Shown here piece by piece: positions 1 through 4,126 of a stretch of 5,873 nt of DNA. Below the pieces are notes generated by a model. That model saw only the letters and a list, made by a program, of their open reading frames with translations, was not told where the DNA came from and did no database searches. The position numbers and the translations under genes are program-made. Each line of letters starts with the position of its first letter. Position 1 is the first letter of the stretch. This stretch comes from Candidatus Saccharimonadota bacterium (GTDB taxonomy: Bacteria; Patescibacteriota; Saccharimonadia; Saccharimonadales; UBA4665): contig JAQGGU010000090.1 in the NCBI GenBank assembly GCA_028289265.1, forward strand, positions 1 through 5,873. Direction: 5' to 3'.

Positions 1-807
1 TTTGCCACTGGCCTGCGACACCCGTAAAGCAAGGAGAAAGGCCTGCAGTTTTACTTCCGTTACCTTGACTGCGCCATGCGCCTCCGCAGCCATGTAATCT
101 TTATATACCACACTATAGTCTGGCCCTAGATAATATTTCGTAAAATTCCAATCTTGGATGGTACATGTCTCCTCGCCTTCTTCATCAATAGAATATGTAT
201 AGCGCAGGCCATCGGGTCCATTAAATCTGAAAAAGACAGAGCTTTTCGCGCCCGTCACTGCTCCATGGAATGTCATTTGACGAATGCGTTTGTTGTAATA
301 AAGATTTGCACCGTCGCGATATTCCTCATCCACAACACTGCCGACTATATGTTCCGTCTCAGCAGGGGCGATAGTAAAATTTAGTTCACCGCCCATAGTG
401 TATAGCGTAGGGTCTTTGATAGTGCGGTCGTGCAACACTCCGCGTAACCACTCCGCTGTTTCTTTGGGTTGGGCATCGGCGAAAGCCACGGCCAAATTAT
501 CATACCTTGCTTGATCTTCTGCGCTACCGGCATCTTCGTGCGGATTATAGATTTCCTCGCCTTGTTTATCGACAAACCTGTAGCCTGTCATCGTGTATTC
601 AGGGTCGCCGTCGATATAAATGTTAAGTCTTAAGTCGCTTCCAGGGAGTTCGTAATCATGATCAAAAGCATGCGTTTCAGTTTGATAGGCAGTCATCTCA
701 CACTGTTCAAGCAATTTTTGTAACTGCGCTATGGTATCTGCCTGCGGCGGCATTAGTAATGCGTCGGGTACCGGATCGTAATTATTACCATTAGATCGTT
801 CTGACAT
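1..807 (-). CDS. Hypothetical acidic protein, 3' end outside window
   Basis: A minus-strand frame opens at ATG 807 and runs without a stop for 269 codons to the left edge. I do not recognise the family. The start MSERSNGNNYDPVPDALLMP is polar; a short helix-like segment (TIAQLQKLLEQCE, 25-37) follows. The rest looks like a soluble mixed alpha/beta protein with many Asp, Glu and Tyr. Two stretches have beta-strand-like alternation and end in an acidic turn: DLRLNIYIDGDPEYTMTGYRF (58-78) and SSVFFRFNGPDGLRYTYSID (189-208). No signal peptide, membrane helix, Walker motif, zinc ligand cluster or repeat is seen; only two Cys (36, 215). It begins 27 bp after the prfB stop, suggesting co-transcription. 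There is no Shine-Dalgarno site before the ATG. A TACTGT hexamer would place a start point about three bases upstream of the ATG, but this is weak. Codon use resembles the neighbours and no other frame across the region stays open as long, which supports a real gene. Confidence 0.82.
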   Translation of the reverse strand, partial: MSERSNGNNYDPVPDALLMPPQADTIAQLQKLLEQCEMTAYQTETHAFDHDYELPGSDLRLNIYIDGDPEYTMTGYRFVDKQGEEIYNPHEDAGSAEDQARYDNLAVAFADAQPKETAEWLRGVLHDRTIKDPTLYTMGGELNFTIAPAETEHIVGSVVDEEYRDGANLYYNKRIRQMTFHGAVTGAKSSVFFRFNGPDGLRYTYSIDEEGEETCTIQDWNFTKYYLGPDYSVVYKDYMAAEAHGAVKVTEVKLQAFLLALRVSQASGK

Positions 808-834
808 AATGCGTACACAGTACTACATCTTTAT

Positions 835-1926
835 TTACTCGCCGAGCGAATATTCGAGGTAGGCGTTGATGAGCGGATCAAGGCTACCATCTAAAACTCC
901 GTCTATATCAGAGGTTTCGTACCGGCTGCGGAGGTCTTTAACCTGTTTGTAGGGGTGCAAGACATACGAACGGATCTGGTTACCCCAGGCGGCTTGCTCG
1001 TTTGGCCCCTTGAGCTCGGAGATCGCTTCAGCGTGTTGCTCCATTTGCAGTTGTGCCAGACGCGAACGAAGGATGGTCATGGCAGTCTCCCTGTTCTGGA
1101 GCTGCGAGCGTTCATTTTGGATAGCAACTACAATACCCGTCGGGAGGTGCGTGATGCGCACCGCCGAGTCGGTGGTGTTGACCGACTGGCCGCCATGGCC
1201 GCCGGAGCGGTAGACATCTATCTTGAGGTCTTTCTCGTCGACAGCAACTTCATCGGGTTTGTCGACCTTGGGCATAACCTCGACCTTGGCGAAGCTCGTC
1301 TCTCGAGATTCAGCGTTGAAAGGGCTGAGGCGTACCAGGCGGTGTACCCCATGCTCTCCCTTCAGCTTCCCGAAGACAAAAGCACCGCTCAGTTCTACGG
1401 TCACACTCTTTATTCCGGCTTCTTCCCCCGTTGATTCCTCGATTACCTGAACACTAAAATTGTTCTTTTCAGCCCACCTGAGATACATTCGCAGTAGCAT
1501 TCCCGCCCAGTCCTGGGCATCGTTACCACCAGCTCCGGCATGGATACTGAGGATGGCATCGTAATCATCGTATGGGCCACTGAGCTTCAATTCTTCTTTC
1601 ATCGTCTCAAAGTCTGACCGGTATTTCTCTACCTGGGCCGAGAGATCATCTTTCAGCGCGGCATCACCCAGCCGTACCATTTCAAGGGTCTCACTTGCAC
1701 CGAGCTGCAACGCGGTCCAAGGCTTAACTCTGGCTTCGAGCTTGGCAATCTGCTTCATGACGCCTTGAGCCCGTTGGTTATCACTCCAAAAATCCGGCTT
1801 CTGACTATCTGCTTGGAGTTGGTCAAGCTGTGCTTCAAGCTCAGGAATTTTCATCTGATTGATTGCGCCGTCTATCGCTGTAAGCAGATCGGCAGCCGCA
1901 GTCTCTAATTCATGCATGGTTAGCAT
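835..1926 (-). CDS. prfB: Peptide chain release factor 2 (RF2), without programmed frameshift
   Basis: RF2 recognises UAA and UGA stop codons in the ribosomal A site and triggers peptide release. The 363-residue length matches the family (E. coli 365). The N-terminal helical domain spans about 1-110. The conserved GAGGNDAQDWAGMLLRMY block is at 131-148. The stop-codon recognition tripeptide SPF at 201-203 marks RF2 rather than RF1 (PxT). The catalytic GGQ is at 245-247 in GGHGGQSVNTTDSAVRITH. The late segment QIRSYVLHPYKQVKDLR at 317-333 is typical. The whole protein is in one frame: the in-frame UGA and +1 shift used by E. coli and many others for autoregulation is absent; by hand alignment it would fall near codons 26-28. 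The start could be ATG 1926 (SD site GAGGT) or ATG 1917 (leaderless from the extended -10). Stop is TAA. It follows the proline-rich gene by 33 bp and precedes the unknown ORF by 27 bp; secA lies three genes upstream, recalling the secA-prfB pair of Firmicutes. Confidence 0.97.
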   Translation of the reverse strand: MLTMHELETAAADLLTAIDGAINQMKIPELEAQLDQLQADSQKPDFWSDNQRAQGVMKQIAKLEARVKPWTALQLGASETLEMVRLGDAALKDDLSAQVEKYRSDFETMKEELKLSGPYDDYDAILSIHAGAGGNDAQDWAGMLLRMYLRWAEKNNFSVQVIEESTGEEAGIKSVTVELSGAFVFGKLKGEHGVHRLVRLSPFNAESRETSFAKVEVMPKVDKPDEVAVDEKDLKIDVYRSGGHGGQSVNTTDSAVRITHLPTGIVVAIQNERSQLQNRETAMTILRSRLAQLQMEQHAEAISELKGPNEQAAWGNQIRSYVLHPYKQVKDLRSRYETSDIDGVLDGSLDPLINAYLEYSLGE

Positions 1927-1933
1927 TATACCA
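1925..1933 (-). promoter_or_regulatory. Extended -10 element TGGTATAAT overlapping the prfB start codon
   Basis: The minus strand reads TGGTATAAT, an exact match to the extended -10 consensus TGnTATAAT; its last two bases are the A and T of the ATG at 1926. No good -35 is visible 16-18 bp upstream, which extended -10 promoters can tolerate. The expected transcription start is near 1918, next to the second in-frame ATG at 1917, so this promoter would give a leaderless or near-leaderless message starting at Met4. Confidence 0.5.
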
Positions 1934-1935
1934 GT

Positions 1936-1940
1936 ACCTC
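1936..1940 (-). promoter_or_regulatory. Shine-Dalgarno site GAGGT for the upstream prfB start
   Basis: GAGGT lies nine bases before the ATG at 1926, standard spacing for ribosome binding. It favours the upstream Met (residue 1) on transcripts that read through from the proline-rich gene, rather than the Met three codons further in. Confidence 0.6.
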
Positions 1941-1959
1941 AGACAGAAACGCCTTTTGC

Positions 1960-2619
1960 TTACAGGTTGAGAAGTGAGCGCACGAAAGGTATATCTTCCA
2001 TGTGAGTAGGCGAACCAATAGACAGCCAGTATACCAAAAAAATCGCCGCTACTATCGCAAGTGCGACCAAGATGAACATATAAATAATTCTAGTCGATCT
2101 ATGAAAGCCCCAAACAGCACTTGTATTGTGACTATAGATCTTTGACGCACGTTTTGGCGACTGCGTAGTTTGCGTCGGAAGCGCAGGAGGCATGGAAGCT
2201 TCAGGAGGTGCTATCGATTGGGCAATAGTAGTAGCCTGCGGGATAGGAGCGGGAGGAGTGCGGCCAGGCGGCGGTACTGCAGCTCTTGGCTGAGGACGTG
2301 GGATCGGCCGCGGCAATGGCACTGGCGGCGGTGCTGGTAGCGGAGGCGGTTCAGGTTTGGGACTCACTGGAGTCTGAGCTACGTACTCTACAGCTGGCCT
2401 TTGCGGTGCAGCCGTAGTGAAAGGAGCGACATCTTCGGATAAAGGGGGTGCGGCACCCTGGATAATCGACGAAGGTGGCGGCATTAATTGAGCTGGCGGC
2501 TCATCGGAAGGCATTTCTTCCATTGGAGCTGACATTTCCATAGGAGCAGACTCCGCTAAATGCGACACAGAGCGGCCGGACTGAGGCGTAGACACGTCTC
2601 TCTTAGAGTCATCGGGCAT
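1960..2619 (-). CDS. Proline-rich protein with single C-terminal transmembrane helix, function unknown
   Basis: I do not recognise this 219-residue protein as a named family. Residues 1-80 are polar, acidic and likely disordered, with a short tandem repeat SAPMEM/SAPMEE at 24-35. Residues 85-129 are extremely rich in proline, with alternating PLPRPIPRPQPR-type sequence and PPP triplets at 91-93, 97-99 and 116-118 (another at 47-49). A basic patch (KRASK, HRSTR; about 156-177) leads into one hydrophobic helix at about 178-200, followed by a 19-residue tail. By the positive-inside rule the long proline-rich part faces the cytoplasm and the short tail is outside, a tail-anchored layout. No signal peptide is seen. 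ATG 2619 is chosen because it follows an AAGGG site and a TATAAT box. Stop is TAA. It lies 33 bp upstream of prfB. The low-complexity region could be a flexible tether or partner-binding arm; that is inference. That the ORF is real is supported by its fit between neighbours and its clear helix. Confidence 0.85.
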   Translation of the reverse strand: MPDDSKRDVSTPQSGRSVSHLAESAPMEMSAPMEEMPSDEPPAQLMPPPSSIIQGAAPPLSEDVAPFTTAAPQRPAVEYVAQTPVSPKPEPPPLPAPPPVPLPRPIPRPQPRAAVPPPGRTPPAPIPQATTIAQSIAPPEASMPPALPTQTTQSPKRASKIYSHNTSAVWGFHRSTRIIYMFILVALAIVAAIFLVYWLSIGSPTHMEDIPFVRSLLNL

Positions 2620-2629
2620 AATATCCCTT

Positions 2630-2635
2630 ATTATA
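2630..2635 (-). promoter_or_regulatory. -10 box TATAAT, start point predicted 4 bases before the proline-rich ORF
   Basis: A perfect consensus -10 hexamer lies 10 bases before the ATG at 2619. With usual spacing the transcript would begin near 2623, leaving a leader of about four bases. No clear -35 is seen 16-18 bp upstream, and no TGn extension. AAGGG (2625-2629) is a Shine-Dalgarno-like site five bases before the ATG. It would be present only on longer read-through transcripts, so the two signals serve different messages if both are real. Confidence 0.5.
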
Positions 2636-2691
2636 AACCGCTTAAGTCAAAAACCCCTAACGCCTACCCTTCCTTGTTGTAATGGGAAGAC

Positions 2692-2708
2692 CCGCCAATC
2701 AGGGGCGG
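2692..2708. terminator. Possible weak terminator hairpin after the M16 gene
   Basis: CCGCC and GGCGG form a five-pair GC stem around a seven-base loop about 30 bases after the M16 stop. On the minus strand the following bases are GTCTTCCC, a poor U-tail; on the plus strand the tail TTGTTCT is better, although no plus-strand gene needs it. It may attenuate or protect the 3' end of the upstream message rather than end it. Confidence 0.35.
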
Positions 2709-2737
2709 TTGTTCTAATCTCTGATATACCCAACTAG

Positions 2738-4030
2738 TTATCTATACGACCACAGGCCTTCAATGTGTTTTTGTAGGTCAGACGCATATTCTTCGCCACA
2801 ATTTCCCAGAGAACCAAAACCCCAGAGCTGCTCTTTGAACAGTTCACGGGCAATTTCCACAATAGATTCTTTGGTTATGGCTTTGATTCGTTTCGGCACC
2901 TGATAATAATCATCAATCGTTTCATCAAAGAAGTAACGTCCACTATAGCCATTGGCCGTTCCGCCGACCGTTTGGGCGCCACGCTGGAAGCGTCCGAGCG
3001 CATACTGCTGGGCCGCCTCGATATCACTCTTTGCCAGGTCTCCAGCAAATATCTTTTCAAGCTCGGTAACGATTATCTCAAATAAAGCAGCTGCATTTTT
3101 TGGCGAGACCTGTGCCCCAAACCACCAGTTACTGTTGAGTTTAGCCTGCCCTACCCCCGAGCTCATACCGTACACCAAGCCACGTTCTCGGGCTGTGCCG
3201 AGAATCTTGGAATGCAGTGTCTCAGTCAGCATTGTATTCGAAAGGTTTAATGCGTCGAGTTCCTGGTCAGTCAAGCGCCGGCGCATAAAAGTATCGATGT
3301 AGAAATAGATATTTTTTACTGTGGGATTATGGATGTACAGCGGGCGCTCCAAGCGAGTCGGCCGTTCATCGGGAAGCTCTATGCGGCCTGTACCTTCCGG
3401 CAAGTTAATACTCGAGAACATGGCCTCTAAGAATTCCCGCCGTTTTGGCGTGATATTACCGGCGATCACAAAACGCATATTCGAGCTATTGTGGGTTGCT
3501 TCGTAGTGGGCTTTAATGTCTTTGAGTTTGACATTCTTCATCAGTCTTAGCCGTTCCTGGTCGGTCTTAGCCAAAAAGCCGTAACTCTCACGAAGCGCTA
3601 AGCTCAAGTGCCTGAAGTGGTTGTTCGCACGGGCGGTCAGCTCTTCCCGGACATTACCAAACTCTGCCAAATACTCTTCTTTTAGGAAGAGCGGTTCGGT
3701 AATAGACACTATGAGCAGCTCAAGGATACGTTCCCATTCAAAATCGGCGCACTCAGCCTCGTAACTGATATCATAGACACTCGTAGAAGCGTTGCTATAG
3801 GCGCCGTTTTTTTCTATTTCGGCTTGGAAGTCACGGGCTCTCGGATATTGCTCGTTGGCACCGAGCAAAATATGCTCCATAAGATGCGGGACTTCCCATT
3901 TTTTCTCCTCTACCAAGTACTCACCTGCCCGGAAATTGAGATCAAACGTCATAACCTGGGCATCGGGTATGTGTACAATGAGCCCCTTCAGGCCATTTTT
4001 GAAGGAAACTTCGGAAACAGTGTGCTTCAT
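2738..4030 (-). CDS. M16 family zinc metallopeptidase (insulinase/processing-peptidase-like), cytoplasmic
   Basis: The 430-residue protein has the inverted zinc motif HxxEH at residues 49-53 (PHLMEH): His49 and His53 are the expected zinc ligands and Glu52 the general base. The third ligand is expected about 77 residues after the second His, where Glu129/Glu130 lie in NVREEL. The N-terminal half (about 1-215) is the catalytic M16 domain. The C-terminal half (about 228-430) is the inactive partner domain, with the typical RERGLVYGMSSG segment at 281-292 that helps bind substrate. Two such domains in one chain of about 430 residues fit the M16B/YmfH-type layout. No signal peptide or membrane helix is visible, so it should act in the cytoplasm on peptides or small proteins; the substrate cannot be read from sequence. 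The start is fixed at ATG 4030 because an in-frame TGA lies 11 codons upstream with no other start between. The ribosome binding site is weak. It lies 96 bp after secA; the stop is TAA. Confidence 0.94.
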   Translation of the reverse strand: MKHTVSEVSFKNGLKGLIVHIPDAQVMTFDLNFRAGEYLVEEKKWEVPHLMEHILLGANEQYPRARDFQAEIEKNGAYSNASTSVYDISYEAECADFEWERILELLIVSITEPLFLKEEYLAEFGNVREELTARANNHFRHLSLALRESYGFLAKTDQERLRLMKNVKLKDIKAHYEATHNSSNMRFVIAGNITPKRREFLEAMFSSINLPEGTGRIELPDERPTRLERPLYIHNPTVKNIYFYIDTFMRRRLTDQELDALNLSNTMLTETLHSKILGTARERGLVYGMSSGVGQAKLNSNWWFGAQVSPKNAAALFEIIVTELEKIFAGDLAKSDIEAAQQYALGRFQRGAQTVGGTANGYSGRYFFDETIDDYYQVPKRIKAITKESIVEIARELFKEQLWGFGSLGNCGEEYASDLQKHIEGLWSYR

Positions 4031-4126
4031 ATGACACTTCTCACTAGTGATGCGTTTACCTCAAAGAAAACAGCACACCTCTTATCAACCACCCAAGATG
4101 ATAGGGCGGACACGGTTATAGATTCC
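4031..4126 (-). other. secA / M16 peptidase intergenic gap
   Basis: This 96-bp gap has no open frame of interest and no good -35/-10 pair that I can see. On the minus strand CCGCCC and GGGTGG could form a six-pair stem (one G-T pair) around a nine-base loop at about 4087-4107, but no T-run follows, so it is a poor terminator. A perfect 10-bp palindrome lies at 4041-4050. A GAGGT sequence is present, but too far from the M16 start (about 27 bases) to act as its ribosome binding site. The M16 gene may be transcribed by read-through from secA. Confidence 0.5.
4041..4050. repeat. 10-bp perfect palindrome TCACTAGTGA upstream of the M16 gene
   Basis: The sequence TCACTAGTGA reads the same on both strands and ends 10 bases before the ATG of the M16 gene. 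It sits where a ribosome binding site or a repressor operator would be. Its centre ACTAGT also occurs at the 3' end of the same gene (2733-2738). It could be a small operator half-site pair or chance; nothing else in the sequence decides. Confidence 0.35.

Larger units (their letters stand above)
2620..2737 (-). other. M16 / proline-rich gene intergenic gap with hairpins and a G-rich tract
   Basis: This 118-bp gap is the longest non-coding stretch in the window. Read on the minus strand it holds, in order, a CCGCC/GGCGG hairpin (2692-2708), a weaker CTTCC/GGAAG hairpin with an 11-base loop (2671-2691), a G-rich run with four G-tracts (2654-2673), a T5 run, and a TATAAT box (2630-2635) just before the next gene. 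A TTGACT hexamer lies only 9 bp before TATAAT, too close to be its -35. I recognise no known riboswitch or RNA gene here. Confidence 0.5.

Noticed and set aside
381..575. Minus-strand 64-codon open frame near the left edge
   Set aside because: It overlaps the 269-codon frame on the same strand in another register, and the longer frame has the more protein-like composition and runs the whole region.
955..1434. Long plus-strand open frame of 159 codons inside prfB
   Set aside because: It lies fully antisense to a gene with clear RF2 motifs, has no convincing ribosome binding site, and its protein has no recognisable domain; it is a shadow of prfB.
1822..1827. CTTGAC in prfB, resembling a repaired CTTTGAC frameshift site
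   Set aside because: It encodes Leu34-Asp35, about eight codons past the position where the E. coli site aligns by hand, so it is likely a chance match.
2229..2350. GGC/GGT-rich tract on the plus strand as a DNA repeat element
   Set aside because: It is the complement of proline codons in the low-complexity arm of the membrane protein, so coding explains it.
2646..2651. TTGACT as -35 element for the proline-rich gene promoter
   Set aside because: It is only 9 bp from the TATAAT box, far short of the usual 16-18 bp, and no other -10 lies at a proper distance.
4087..4107. CCGCCC/GGGTGG hairpin after secA as an intrinsic terminator
   Set aside because: The stem has a nine-base loop, one G-T pair and no following T-run, so termination there is not supported.
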